Assembly: GCA_049366715.1 (NCBI GenBank)
Contig: JBMNCQ010000059.1
Span: 1 to 64,000, forward strand
From: JBMNCQ01 sp049366715
GTDB taxonomy: Bacteria > Bacillota > Peptococcia > Peptococcales > BICA1-8
Direction of reading: 5' to 3'
Length of the DNA stretch: 64,000 nucleotides
The translations under genes were made by a program, and so were the position numbers. Shown in pieces: positions 33,165 to 42,060 of this stretch (the stretch's first letter is position 1; each line of letters opens with the position of its first letter). The notes below the pieces were generated by a model. It saw nothing but the letters and a program-made list of their open reading frames with translations, did no database searches and was not told the origin of the DNA.

Positions 33165-34836
33165 CCGGGGATTAATCCTCAGTGATTTAAAGCGGTTTTG
33201 GTGGGTCGGTGTTTTATACGGTCTGGTTTTATTCTTTGTCCTGCCTTTACGCCATCTTATGCTGAATATCGGCGGCGAAGAACAGTGGCGTCAGGAATGG
33301 TTAGGCCAGATATTGCGGGGGACCTTGCGGTTTAATACCGGTGACGCGGATATTCAACTGATCCTGATCCTAACGGTACCCGTCCTTCTTGCTGTGCTGC
33401 TTTTGCGGTATCTACATTCTGTCCGGGCTACGGCAGCGGTTCATGCCCTGCCTCTGGACCGGAAGAGCTTACTGGTCAATCATGCAGCAGCAGGGTTTCT
33501 TTTACTTGCTGTTCCTGTGCTTGCTACGGGCTTTATTCTGGCGGTGGTAAGAAGTGCAGCTTCTTTACAGGAATATTATCCCCTTAGTTCTATCCTGCAC
33601 TGGATAGGGATAACCCTGCTTTTTGCCTGCCTGTTTTTTGCCAGTGCGGTTTTTGCCGGCATGCTTACCGGGAACTCTTTGGCCCAGGCGGTTTTTACCT
33701 ATATCATGAATATATTGCCTTTCGGCGTGTATGCCCTTGTTGATTTTAATCTTAGCCAGTTGTTTTACGGGTATATCGGGCACAATGTAGATGCATTATG
33801 GGTTGATGTGCTGCCGATGTTAACAATCACGGACCTTAACATGAATGAATTCGGTCCCGGCCAGATAGCTGCTTATGTCCTGGCAGCAGCGCTGCTTTTA
33901 CTGGCAGCCGGATATGTTTATGAAAAAAGGCCCTTGGAGGCAGCGGGGGATATTATTGCCTTTCCCTTTCTGCGGCCTGTTTTTAAGTATGGTGTAACAG
34001 TCTGCTCCATGCTGCTGGGGGGAGCATATTTCAGTGAAGTATATGACAATTTAATCTGGGGATATTTGCTCGGCTCTCTTCTGGGGTATTGCATTGCGCA
34101 GATCTTATTGGAAAAGTCTTTCCGGATTGGGCACACCTATAAAGGTTATTTGATAAGTATCGCCGTAATTGTGGTATTATTGGTTCCGGTTTCCTTTGAT
34201 GCCTTCGGCTACATCCGCCGGGTGCCCGCAGCGGATCAGGTGGAAAAAGTTTATTTTGGTCAGAATTACAGCGAATGGCAGTATTTTACCGAAAAAGCTG
34301 CTCCCGGGGCTTATCATGATTACTATTCCGATGTGTATTTTTTCCGCAGCGCAGATAATATTCAAAACATTATTAATCTGCAGAGGCGTCTTACCGAGAA
34401 GCCTTATCATAAAGAAGGCAAGTCGCGCTATATTATCTACAGTTTAAAAGACGGTACTTATTTATCCCGCAGGTATTATGTTGATGAAGACTATTTTGCC
34501 CCGGAGCTGCAGCCTATTTATGAGTCTTTGGAATATAAAAGAGCCAGGTTTCCCGTCCTGACGCAAAAAAGTACGGAAATCAAGACCCTTACACTTTTTA
34601 ATGAGAAATCAGATTCTCAGCCCGTAGTACTGGCCGGCCGGCAGGAAATTCAAGGATTCACGGCAGCTTTAAGGCAGGATATCCTAAAACTCACTTTTCG
34701 GCAAATGCTGGAAAAATCGGGCAGCAGCGGTGTCTATCTCAGTGATGATCGAGATGAAAAAATCTATTATGCAATTCGTGATTGTTATTCCTCGGTCCGG
34801 CAATGGCTGAGGGAGAAGGACTTAGGCGCTTATTAA
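33139..34836 (+). CDS. ABC-2-type permease of the YtrA operon
   Basis: 565 residues. About six to eight hydrophobic segments in the first 370 residues (for example VGVLYGLVLFFVLPL, LILTVPVLLAVLLL, LLLAVPVLATGFILAVV, GYLISIAVIVVLLVPV), then a soluble 200-residue extracellular-type C-terminal domain. Partner of the upstream ATPase; homologous systems in Bacillus answer cell-wall antibiotics. ATG 33139 with GGGAGGGATGG. Substrate unknown. Confidence 0.82.
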   Translation: MRSGKCLFSRGLILSDLKRFWWVGVLYGLVLFFVLPLRHLMLNIGGEEQWRQEWLGQILRGTLRFNTGDADIQLILILTVPVLLAVLLLRYLHSVRATAAVHALPLDRKSLLVNHAAAGFLLLAVPVLATGFILAVVRSAASLQEYYPLSSILHWIGITLLFACLFFASAVFAGMLTGNSLAQAVFTYIMNILPFGVYALVDFNLSQLFYGYIGHNVDALWVDVLPMLTITDLNMNEFGPGQIAAYVLAAALLLLAAGYVYEKRPLEAAGDIIAFPFLRPVFKYGVTVCSMLLGGAYFSEVYDNLIWGYLLGSLLGYCIAQILLEKSFRIGHTYKGYLISIAVIVVLLVPVSFDAFGYIRRVPAADQVEKVYFGQNYSEWQYFTEKAAPGAYHDYYSDVYFFRSADNIQNIINLQRRLTEKPYHKEGKSRYIIYSLKDGTYLSRRYYVDEDYFAPELQPIYESLEYKRARFPVLTQKSTEIKTLTLFNEKSDSQPVVLAGRQEIQGFTAALRQDILKLTFRQMLEKSGSSGVYLSDDRDEKIYYAIRDCYSSVRQWLREKDLGAY

Positions 34837-34855
34837 AATATTTGTAAAATATTTT

Positions 34856-34884
34856 TTGACTTTGGGGGGAAGAATATATATAAT
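34856..34884 (+). promoter_or_regulatory. Promoter of cobalamin riboswitch 2
   Basis: TTGACT (34856-34861), 17 nt, TATAAT (34879-34884), 26 nt upstream of the riboswitch. Confidence 0.85.
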
Positions 34885-34910
34885 CGAATTGTAAAACTAA
34901 ATAATTAAAG

Positions 34911-35064
34911 TTTAAGGTGCCCCGTAACAAGGGAGAATAGGAAAGTCGGTGTAAATCCGGCGCGGGCCCACCACTGTAAACGGTGACAAATCTCCACAAG
35001 CCACTGGAAATTTTCTGGGAAGGCGGAGAAGCGGTCGAACCGTGAGCCAGGAGACCTGCCTTAG
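34911..35064 (+). ncRNA. Cobalamin riboswitch 2
   Basis: Class I cobalamin riboswitch with TAAGGTGCC, GGCGCGGGCCCACCACTGTAA, GCCACTG, GGGAAGGCG and the B12 box GAACCGTGAGCCAGGAGACCTGCC. Nearly identical to copy 3 about 900 bp downstream. The only gene downstream is the small ORF at 35460. Confidence 0.95.
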
Positions 35065-35136
35065 ATTGAAAATATTGTAGGGGATAGGGGATAATATCTC
35101 CCTGTGATAAATAGTATGCTGGCTTTAAGATGGGAA

Positions 35137-35172
35137 AAGCCTCTTAGTGATTTTACTAGGAGGCTTTTAATT
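35137..35172 (+). terminator. Riboswitch 2 terminator
   Basis: AAGCCTCTTAGT / ACTAGGAGGCTT stem with 6-nt loop and T/A tail, same position as in copies 1 and 3. Confidence 0.88.
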
Positions 35173-35201
35173 TTGTCATACACTACTTTCTATATTTTAT
35201 C

Positions 35202-35459
35202 CCCCTTTTGGGGGAACTTCTTTTTAATAGTAATATGAGTAGGTGAAAAATCTACTCATATTGAATGGGCAGACCCTTTATCAATCTGCGTAGCGGCATT
35301 TACTGCATAGGTAAAGGGAAAGCCCTCTTTATTTTCAGGCACCCTCCATTTAATATATATATTAAATGGCTTTTGCCCCGTATCACAGGGGCTTCCTTTT
35401 AAAATTCCGCTATGCTTGCGGCATAAATTTATAAGCATAAGAAGAAAGGAGAAGGAGAA
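35202..35459 (+). other. Hairpin-rich spacer downstream of riboswitch 2
   Basis: A string of perfect inverted repeats: CCCCC-TTTT-GGGGG (from 35203), ATATGAGTAG/CTACTCATAT (35232-35260), a 24-bp AT-rich palindrome with arms CCATTTAATATA (35346-35369), GCCCC/GGGGC (about 35375) and CCGC/GCGG (about 35408). No gene is convincing on either strand. It may be a structured RNA or a miniature repeat element. Confidence 0.5.
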
Positions 35460-35702
35460 ATGAACATTTTTAAATTCATAATCAACAGGAAAATAAACCA
35501 TGTAGAAAGTTTTTATGCGCCGGTTGCCGCAGAAAGGATTACCGATCCCTTTGCTTTGGTCCGCCGAGCAAAAAAGAAATTGCTGGGAGAGCTTTTGCTG
35601 GGTCTGAAATCAAATAACCCGAGCAAAAATTTAAAGGCTGAGGAACAAAGCGGCAATTCCCGCTTACAGGGAGTGAGGAATGAAAAATCGGCTGAAATTT
35701 AA
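35460..35702 (+). CDS. Small hypothetical protein downstream of riboswitch 2
   Basis: 80 residues, basic in the middle (LVRRAKKKLLGELLLGLKSNN), no recognised domain or signal. Supported by a ribosome site (AAGGAGAAGGAGAA) and its place between two cobalamin riboswitches. Its coding status is uncertain; it could be a decayed reading frame. Confidence 0.35.
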   Translation: MNIFKFIINRKINHVESFYAPVAAERITDPFALVRRAKKKLLGELLLGLKSNNPSKNLKAEEQSGNSRLQGVRNEKSAEI

Positions 35703-35756
35703 GGGTGAGAAACATTCTGCTGGGAAAAATTGGTGTAATGATTATAAAAATATTTT

Positions 35757-35785
35757 TTGACATTTAAGAAAAAGATGTATATAAT
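35757..35785 (+). promoter_or_regulatory. Promoter of cobalamin riboswitch 3
   Basis: TTGACA (35757-35762), 17 nt, TATAAT (35780-35785). Flanking sequence matches the promoter of riboswitch 2, showing duplication of the whole unit. Confidence 0.88.
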
Positions 35786-35810
35786 CAACTTGTAAAATTA
35801 AATATGGAAA

Positions 35811-35965
35811 TTTAAGGTGCCCTGTAACAAGGGAGAATAGGGAAGCCGGTGTAAGTCCGGCGCGGACCCACCACTGTAAACGGTGACAAATCTCCATGAG
35901 CCACTGGAAAGATTTTTGGGAAGGCGGAGAGGCGGTTGAGCCGTAAGTCAGGAGACCTGCCTTAA
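35811..35965 (+). ncRNA. Cobalamin riboswitch 3 (orphan)
   Basis: Same elements as copy 2, including GGCGCGGACCCACCACTGTAA, GCCACTG, GGGAAGGCGG and GTAAGTCAGGAGACCTGCC. Differs from copy 2 at only a handful of positions in the core. No intact gene lies between it and the next promoter region; only remnants. Confidence 0.95.
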
Positions 35966-36024
35966 GTTTGGTGTGTAGGAGTAGGGGATAGATATTGCCT
36001 GCAGTAAGTGACTTTAGATGGGAG

Positions 36025-36060
36025 AGTCTCTTAGTTAACCGCTAAGAGACTTTTATTTTT
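36025..36060 (+). terminator. Riboswitch 3 terminator
   Basis: Perfect 10-bp stem AGTCTCTTAG / CTAAGAGACT followed by TTTATTTTT. Confidence 0.9.
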
Positions 36061-36090
36061 GTCATACATGCTTGCTTTACTCTCTTGAAC

Positions 36091-36122
36091 AGCCCCTTTT
36101 CTTAAAAAGGGGCTCATCTTTT
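36091..36122 (+). terminator. Second hairpin terminator downstream of riboswitch 3
   Basis: AGCCCCTTTT-CTT-AAAAGGGGCT stem (with one extra A) followed by a T-rich tail; mirrors the CCCCC/GGGGG hairpin after riboswitch 2. Confidence 0.7.
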
Positions 36123-36237
36123 TTCCGGCAGAAACCAGTACGGGCAAGGCTGCCGGGTCAGGCGAAAAATATATGGTACAGCCACATTCTTACTGTTTAA
36201 AAAGGTAGAATCTTTTTAAAGGAAGGTAAGTTTATCT

Positions 36238-36288
36238 GGTCGGAAATCTTATTACCCGTTGCGTAATAGGATTTGTGACCTTTTTTTA
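36238..36288 (+). terminator. Strong terminator in the decayed region
   Basis: About 18-bp imperfect stem (GGTC..AAATC.TATTAC / GTAATA.GATTT..GACC) followed by T7; evidence of a former transcription unit here. Confidence 0.8.
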
Positions 36289-36488
36289 TTTCTAAAGATA
36301 AGGGGGGATCGCTGGTCGTGTGTTAAGCTGGAACAACTGTAGGGAACGATTTAAAATGATATTTTAAAAGAGTTTATGGTCCGCAATGCCTCTATTTACC
36401 CGCCGGAGATGTCTATGCGCATTATCGCCGATTGTCCTTTCCATTCCTACTGTTACAATCGATGTTCTTTGGCGGCGAGCTTGTATAG

Positions 36489-36590
36489 CTAGAATTAGCT
36501 GAAGAGGTTGAATCATTATTTGGTGAAATGGTAGGTAATGAAGAATTTAAAGAAGGCATAAAGAATTTTATAGCTAGTTCATCAGCTTAA
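36489..36590 (+). pseudogene. Enoyl-CoA hydratase/crotonase C-terminal remnant
   Basis: Frame after a TAG at 36486 reads LELAEEVESLFGEMVGNEEFKEGIKN then FIASSSA and stop. The pattern SLFGE...NEEFKEGIKNF resembles the last helices of crotonase-family enzymes (LFGE...DQKEGMKAF). No intact upstream domain. The flanking 36290-36488 has no recognisable coding sequence. Together with the orphan riboswitch it indicates a deleted locus. Confidence 0.45.
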
Positions 36591-36620
36591 TAACAAGCAA
36601 AAAGTATATACAAGCTACTT

Positions 36621-36657
36621 ACAAAAAGGCCTAAATGGCCTTTTTGTATTTTTTTTA
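36621..36657 (+). terminator. Terminator after the crotonase remnant
   Basis: ACAAAAAGGCC-TAAAT-GGCCTTTTTGT stem with a long T-run. Confidence 0.88.
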
Positions 36658-36733
36658 TTAACTTGGATTCGGCAAGTAAAATGACAAAATAGCTTAATTG
36701 TTTGCTTAACCCATAAATGTCAGTCAAATGTAT

Positions 36734-36763
36734 CTAGCCTGCAATGTTCAATTTGCAGGCTGG
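36734..36763 (+). repeat. Hairpin upstream of the SLC13 operon
   Basis: AGCCTGCA...TGCAGGCT inverted repeat, 8-bp arms. Could be an operator or the edge of the acquired segment; no T-run. The remaining leader to 36936 holds no gene. Confidence 0.4.
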
Positions 36764-36936
36764 TTCGGTATGCAATTAGTCGATCAAACTCTATAGGAAA
36801 AACCGAATGCGTTGTATCGTAATAAAGTAATATGAAGGATAAAAAAAACTTATTACAATTATAAGAGAAGAGAGGGATATTGTATGATATGTAGGGCCCG
36901 CAGTCATATATTCTCACTTCAGAAAGGATGAAAGAT

Positions 36937-38397
36937 ATGATTGCAATCGAAGAAAAAGAACGCTTAACAAATCTTAATCCGTTTTATGTCATAAACTGTT
37001 TGATTTCTTTGGTAGTAATGGCTGGCTTTCCATATGTTATGTCTCCCAGGGAACCATTAACCTCTTTGGGTGTGGAGATTATCGGGATTTTTTTGGGCAT
37101 CATCTATGGCTGGCTGGTTGCAGGCGATATTGTTTGGCCAAGTATCATTGGTCTGGTTATGCTGGGGTTAACAGATTATACTACAGTGGCCAATGCTTTT
37201 AAAACCGGGTTTGGTCATAATAATGTTATGTTGATGCTGTTTTTCTTTTTGTTTACAAACATTATAAGCAGTGCCGGCATTACCGAATATATAGCCAGAT
37301 GGATGACATCTCGTAAATTTGCCCAGGGCAAGCCTTATTTAATGGCTATGATGATTATTGCTGCTGCTGTTGTTCTATTTTTCATGGTGACAGCTACTGC
37401 TGCCTGTCTGGTTTTATTCCCTCTGGTAAAAGCCATTTCCAGAATTTATGGTCTGAAGCCAGGCAATATTTGGACTTTCTTGATGTTGAGCGGGATAGTA
37501 TATGTAGGGAGTACTTCTTATATTCTATTGCCATATAAATCTCTGCCGTTGATTGTATTTTCAAACTATGCTGAGCTGGGCGGAGATCCGTTAAATTTTC
37601 CGGCATATATGTCAATTGTTGTGGCTGCAACGATTGTGGCAGGAATTGTGTTTTTGCTGACTTGTAAATATATTGTAAAACCAGATGTAACCAATATTGT
37701 TGCAAGGAAAGCAGATCTGGATGAAATGCCGAAATTAACTACTTATCAAAAAATGATTTTTGCGTATTTTGTCATTGTAATTGCTTTAATTATGATTCCA
37801 AATTTTGTACCGGCTACGGTAGGTATTTCTACCTTGCTGAAAAAAATCGGCACACCGGGCATTGTAGCCTCTGCTGTTGTATTTTATACGGCAGTTAGAT
37901 TCAAAGAAGGTAAGAGTATTATGGAGTTATTTTCCAAGGATATTGCCTGGGGTGTTATTTTTATATTAGCTTGTGCACTGACCATTTCAGGTGCAGTACA
38001 GGCAGAGGAAACGGGAATTCGGGCCTGGATGGCCCAGATGGTTGCACCCTTGGTAGAAGGGAAAAGCCCCTACATGTTGACTGCAATTGTCTGTTTTATA
38101 GGCTGCTGTTTAACCAATATTGCCAATAATCAGGCAGTTGCGGCAATTTTCACACCTATTTTACTGTCTATCGGCATGACTAGCGGTGGTAATGTACCAA
38201 CATTGCTGACCTGTATGCTGGCCAGCGTTAACGTAGGGATGATTACACCACCGGCTAGCGCTACCGGTTCTCTGCTTCACGGGGATCTCGAATGGGCAGG
38301 CGGTAAACGTGCATATTACTTTGGCGCTTTATGGAGTATATTCAATTATCTGATTGTTATGCTGATTATGTATCCCTTGGGTATACTTTTGCTGTAG
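36937..38397 (+). CDS. SLC13/DASS-family anion symporter, copy 1
   Basis: 486 residues with about 12 hydrophobic segments. DASS family features: VEIIGIFLGIIYGWLVAGDIVWPS, GFGHNNVMLMLFFFLFTNII, VYVGSTSYILLPYKSLP, and the C-terminal repeat TNIANNQAVAAIFTPILLSIG...TPPASATGSLLHG (SNT-type Na+/substrate motif). Probably imports a di- or monocarboxylate for the reductase encoded next. ATG 36937 favoured by AGAAAGGATG spacing. About 55-60 percent identical by eye to copy 2. AT-rich codon use compared with genes left of 34.8 kb. Confidence 0.88.
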   Translation: MIAIEEKERLTNLNPFYVINCLISLVVMAGFPYVMSPREPLTSLGVEIIGIFLGIIYGWLVAGDIVWPSIIGLVMLGLTDYTTVANAFKTGFGHNNVMLMLFFFLFTNIISSAGITEYIARWMTSRKFAQGKPYLMAMMIIAAAVVLFFMVTATAACLVLFPLVKAISRIYGLKPGNIWTFLMLSGIVYVGSTSYILLPYKSLPLIVFSNYAELGGDPLNFPAYMSIVVAATIVAGIVFLLTCKYIVKPDVTNIVARKADLDEMPKLTTYQKMIFAYFVIVIALIMIPNFVPATVGISTLLKKIGTPGIVASAVVFYTAVRFKEGKSIMELFSKDIAWGVIFILACALTISGAVQAEETGIRAWMAQMVAPLVEGKSPYMLTAIVCFIGCCLTNIANNQAVAAIFTPILLSIGMTSGGNVPTLLTCMLASVNVGMITPPASATGSLLHGDLEWAGGKRAYYFGALWSIFNYLIVMLIMYPLGILLL

Positions 38398-38537
38398 ACA
38401 AATCAGGTTAAACCATAAACACCGGATTGCAATTTTACCTGAGGCATTAAGTGGAATAAATGAAAGCAGATATTGTTGTTATTTATTTGGGCATTAATTC
38501 AATCGCAGTATTTTTAAATAGAAGAGGAGAGAATGGA

Positions 38538-40526
38538 ATGAAACCAATTTATAAAGAAAGATACCCGCATCTGTTTAAACCGATGGTTGTCGGTAAAAAT
38601 AAAGTAGTTTTTAAAAACCGGGCCTTGGTAGCGCCAATCGGTTCTATCGCTACCGGCGGCGGCGAAGATAGTGACGGCCGAATGAACAATTATGGTATTG
38701 ATCATTGTCTGGATTATATCCGCGGTGGATTTGCGTCCGTATGTCTTCCTATGGAAGTTCCTATTGACGGCGGACATGAGCATATGTTTAATGTTAATCC
38801 CAAAACTTGCAATCAAATGCATTTTCATTTGCTGCAGCGTTCTGTTCATGCATATAACGGTTTGACCTTTGCCGAATTGCTTCATTGTGGACCTTTCGTT
38901 AACCTTCCGGGATATCCTAGATTAGCAGCCGACACCCGTATCTGCAATGGCCATGAAGTGAAAGCGGCTACTCATGAAGATATGAAAGGAATCTGCAAGC
39001 TTTTCGCTCAGTATGCCAAATGGTGCAAAACTGCTAAATTTGACGGCATACTGCTGCACTATGGTCACGGTTGGCTCATGAATGATTTTCTGTCGCCGCT
39101 CACTAACCATCGAACAGATGAATTTGGAGGCAGTGTGGAAAACCGTTGCCGCTTTCCGGTAATGGTGATAAAAGCTATTCGTGAAGCTGTTGATGACGAC
39201 TTGCTTATTGAATTGCGTTTAAATGGTAACGATGAACTGGCTGGGGGTATTCAACCTGAAGATTGCGCACAGCAATGCTTAATTTTTCAGGATTATGTAG
39301 ATATGATTCATATCACCTGTGGCAATCGTTTGGATGCTATGGCAAGACCCAAGCAGCATCCTAGTATTTTTTTTCCTCTGGCACATAATGCTTATGCAAG
39401 TGAAATAGTGAAAAAGGCCGGTGTAAAAATTCCTATCGGTCTTGTAGGCGCAGTTTATAATCCGGAAATAGCAGAAGAAGTATTGGCAAAAGGACAGGCC
39501 GACTATGTATTGATGGCTCGTTCCGCTATGGCCGATCCGGAAATCATCAAAAAAGCAAAGGAAGGCCGGGAAGACGATATCCGCCCATGTTTGCGTTGTA
39601 ATTATTGCATGGATCACGGCCGAAGAGAAGCTTTGACTACAGAACTACATCTGCTTAGTTCACCAAGCTATGATCGTCATTGCGCAACGAATCCGCTGGC
39701 ATTCCAAAGCGCAGCTAAAAAACGGTTCCCACCGGCTGAACGAGTAAAAAAAGTTGCTGTAATTGGTGGTGGTATTGCCGGTATGGAAGCAGCTATTAGT
39801 TGTGCGGATAGAGGTCATAATGTAGTGTTGTATGAAAAAACTGATAAACTAGGTGGTCAGGCATTGCTATCTGACGTTATGGCATTTAAGAAAGAAATGA
39901 AACTTTTCCATGAATATCTGGAACGTCAAGTTAAAAAAAGGCAAGGTATTATTGTTATGCTGAATACTCTGGCTACACCTGAAATGATTGAAGATTTAGA
40001 TCCTGATGCGGTTATCGTTGCAGTAGGAGCTGAACAAATTGTTCCTGAAATTCCGGGGATAGCAAAAGCCATCCTGGCTTTTGATGTATTTGGCAATGAA
40101 GATAAAGTAGGCAAAAAAGTTCTGATCGTCGGCGGCGGCAGTGTCGGTGTTGAATTGTCCATCCATTTAAGTAAATTAAATCATGAATGCACTATTGTAG
40201 AAATGGATCATTTCATCGCGCCGAAGGCTCAACTGACCGAAAGGATGTCCTATATTCAGGTTATGCAGGAAGAAAATGTTGTGACAATGGTTGACACTAC
40301 TTGCGTGGAGATCACTGACAAGGGTGCTTATGTCGAAAACCCGGACGGCAAGCAGTTTATTGAAGCAGACACAGTCATTATTTGTGTTGGTACGAAACCT
40401 TTATCAGAAGAACGGGAAAAATTTGTTGATATTGCTTTTGATGTTATTAATGTCGGTGACTGCGTTAAAGCTTCTAGTATTGTATATGCAGTTCATAGTA
40501 GCTTTGATGCGGGTTTAATTTTGTAA
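38538..40526 (+). CDS. 2-enoate reductase-like flavoprotein (OYE + NAD domain), copy 1
   Basis: 662 residues, the length of 2-enoate and 2,4-dienoyl-CoA reductases. N-terminal FMN TIM barrel (NRALVAPIG; FLSPLTNHRTDEFGGSVENRCRF; GLVGAVYNPE), [4Fe-4S] cysteines in RPCLRCNYC and a fourth in DRHCATNPL, and C-terminal FAD/NAD(P) Rossmann domains (VIGGGIAGMEAA, LIVGGGSVGVE). Reduces an activated C=C bond with NADH, probably for energy or electron disposal. ATG 38538 is supported by the start of copy 2. Next to the transporter that likely brings the substrate. Confidence 0.88.
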   Translation: MKPIYKERYPHLFKPMVVGKNKVVFKNRALVAPIGSIATGGGEDSDGRMNNYGIDHCLDYIRGGFASVCLPMEVPIDGGHEHMFNVNPKTCNQMHFHLLQRSVHAYNGLTFAELLHCGPFVNLPGYPRLAADTRICNGHEVKAATHEDMKGICKLFAQYAKWCKTAKFDGILLHYGHGWLMNDFLSPLTNHRTDEFGGSVENRCRFPVMVIKAIREAVDDDLLIELRLNGNDELAGGIQPEDCAQQCLIFQDYVDMIHITCGNRLDAMARPKQHPSIFFPLAHNAYASEIVKKAGVKIPIGLVGAVYNPEIAEEVLAKGQADYVLMARSAMADPEIIKKAKEGREDDIRPCLRCNYCMDHGRREALTTELHLLSSPSYDRHCATNPLAFQSAAKKRFPPAERVKKVAVIGGGIAGMEAAISCADRGHNVVLYEKTDKLGGQALLSDVMAFKKEMKLFHEYLERQVKKRQGIIVMLNTLATPEMIEDLDPDAVIVAVGAEQIVPEIPGIAKAILAFDVFGNEDKVGKKVLIVGGGSVGVELSIHLSKLNHECTIVEMDHFIAPKAQLTERMSYIQVMQEENVVTMVDTTCVEITDKGAYVENPDGKQFIEADTVIICVGTKPLSEEREKFVDIAFDVINVGDCVKASSIVYAVHSSFDAGLIL

Positions 40527-40542
40527 TAAGGAGGTCAAGCAT

Positions 40543-42030
40543 ATGGAACCAAATGTAGTCGAAAAAGGTTCTATTTCAGTGGAAAAAGGATCTATCTTTG
40601 GTTGTTCGACAGCTTATGTTATTAATAGTATTATTACCTTGGCAATTATGATTGGATTTAAATACGTAGTGCCGGCGCCTGAACCATTAACCCCCTTGGG
40701 TGTTGAAATATTAGGAATTTTCCTGGGGATGCTGTATGGCTGGCTGGTTGTTAATGATATTATCTGGCCAAGTATCGTGGGGTTGGTGTTGCTGGGACTT
40801 AGTGAATACACAACAGTTACCAATGCTTTCGCAACCGGTTTTGGTAACAAAACCGTTTTGTTGATGCTGTTTTTCTTCCTATTTACGAATATTATAAATT
40901 CTGCCGGTATTATTGAATATATTGCCAAATGGATTGTAACTTTAAAAATAGCATATGGAAAACCCTGGATGTTATCTTTTTTGTTAATGATTGCCGCCAT
41001 TGTTTCATTTTTTATGGTTTCAGCTACGGCAGCATGTCTTGTCATGATTCCCCTGATTAAAAGTATTTCTTTACTATATGGTTTTGAGCCGGGTGATAAA
41101 TGGCCAATGCTTATGATGGGTGGTTTAGTATATGTCGGGAGCACGAGCTATATTTTCTTACCGTATAAATCACTTCCACTGATTGTATTTGCCAGTTATG
41201 AAACTACTACAGGTGAAACAATAGCATATGGTCCGTATATGTTTATTATAATTATATCCACTATAGTTGCATTAGCGTTGTTCCTCTTGACATGCAAATT
41301 TATTTTCAGACCGGATGTTTCTAAAATAATCAATTGTAACATTATTTTAGATAGAGATAAAATGCAGCTTTCTAGTTATCAGAAATTTGTTCTTGGATTT
41401 TTTGCTGTAGTGTTAGTATTATTAATAGTTCCCAATATTGTACCAAGTACTTTCTTTTTGGCGGAATTATTAAAAAAAATTGGTAATACCGGAATTTTAG
41501 CACTTGCGGTTGTATTTTATCTGGCCTGTAACTTTAAAGATGGCAGCAACGTCAATCAATTATTTTCTAGAAACATTTCTTGGACGATTATCTTTTTATT
41601 AACTGCAGCGATGACTATTTCCGGGGCATTTTCCTCTGAAGAAACAGGAATTTCACAATGGATGTCAAGTGTTGTTACACCAATGGTTCAAGGAAAGAGT
41701 CCATTTATATTTATTGTATTAGTTTGCACATTGTCTGCTATATTAACTAATTTAGCAAATAATCAGGCTGTATGTGCAATTTTTACTCCGATTATACTAT
41801 CTATTGGTGTGGCATTTGGTGCAAATTTGCCTACCTTGGTAGCATGTATGATGGCAGCTAGTAATGTCGGCATGGTTACACCACCGGCCAGTGCAACCGG
41901 TGCACTGCTTCATGGTGATAAAGAATGGGTCCCGGGAAAATCTGCTTATTCATACGGTTTAGTGTATACGTTATTTAATTGGTTTAACGCGATTTTTATT
42001 ATTTATCCCCTTGGCTGTCTACTTATGTAA
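40543..42030 (+). CDS. SLC13/DASS-family anion symporter, copy 2
   Basis: 495 residues, same topology and motifs as copy 1 (LGVEILGIFLGMLYGWLVVNDIIWPS, VYVGSTSYIFLPYKSLP, TNLANNQAVCAIFTPIILSIG, TPPASATGALLHG). The N-terminus carries an extra repeated VEKGSI. Strong ribosome site AAGGAGGTCAAGCAT. Encoded between the two reductases, so the duplicated unit is transporter-reductase. Divergence suggests different but related substrates. Confidence 0.9.
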   Translation: MEPNVVEKGSISVEKGSIFGCSTAYVINSIITLAIMIGFKYVVPAPEPLTPLGVEILGIFLGMLYGWLVVNDIIWPSIVGLVLLGLSEYTTVTNAFATGFGNKTVLLMLFFFLFTNIINSAGIIEYIAKWIVTLKIAYGKPWMLSFLLMIAAIVSFFMVSATAACLVMIPLIKSISLLYGFEPGDKWPMLMMGGLVYVGSTSYIFLPYKSLPLIVFASYETTTGETIAYGPYMFIIIISTIVALALFLLTCKFIFRPDVSKIINCNIILDRDKMQLSSYQKFVLGFFAVVLVLLIVPNIVPSTFFLAELLKKIGNTGILALAVVFYLACNFKDGSNVNQLFSRNISWTIIFLLTAAMTISGAFSSEETGISQWMSSVVTPMVQGKSPFIFIVLVCTLSAILTNLANNQAVCAIFTPIILSIGVAFGANLPTLVACMMAASNVGMVTPPASATGALLHGDKEWVPGKSAYSYGLVYTLFNWFNAIFIIYPLGCLLM

Positions 42031-42060
42031 AAATTATTACTCGAAAAGGAGTGCTTTGTT

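Noticed and set aside
35256..35501. 81-codon - strand frame across the hairpin-rich spacer
   Set aside because: Overlaps perfect palindromes and lacks a ribosome site; better explained as structured DNA/RNA.
40614..41144. 176-codon open frame on the - strand
   Set aside because: Mirror of the SLC13 copy 2 gene, no family pattern.
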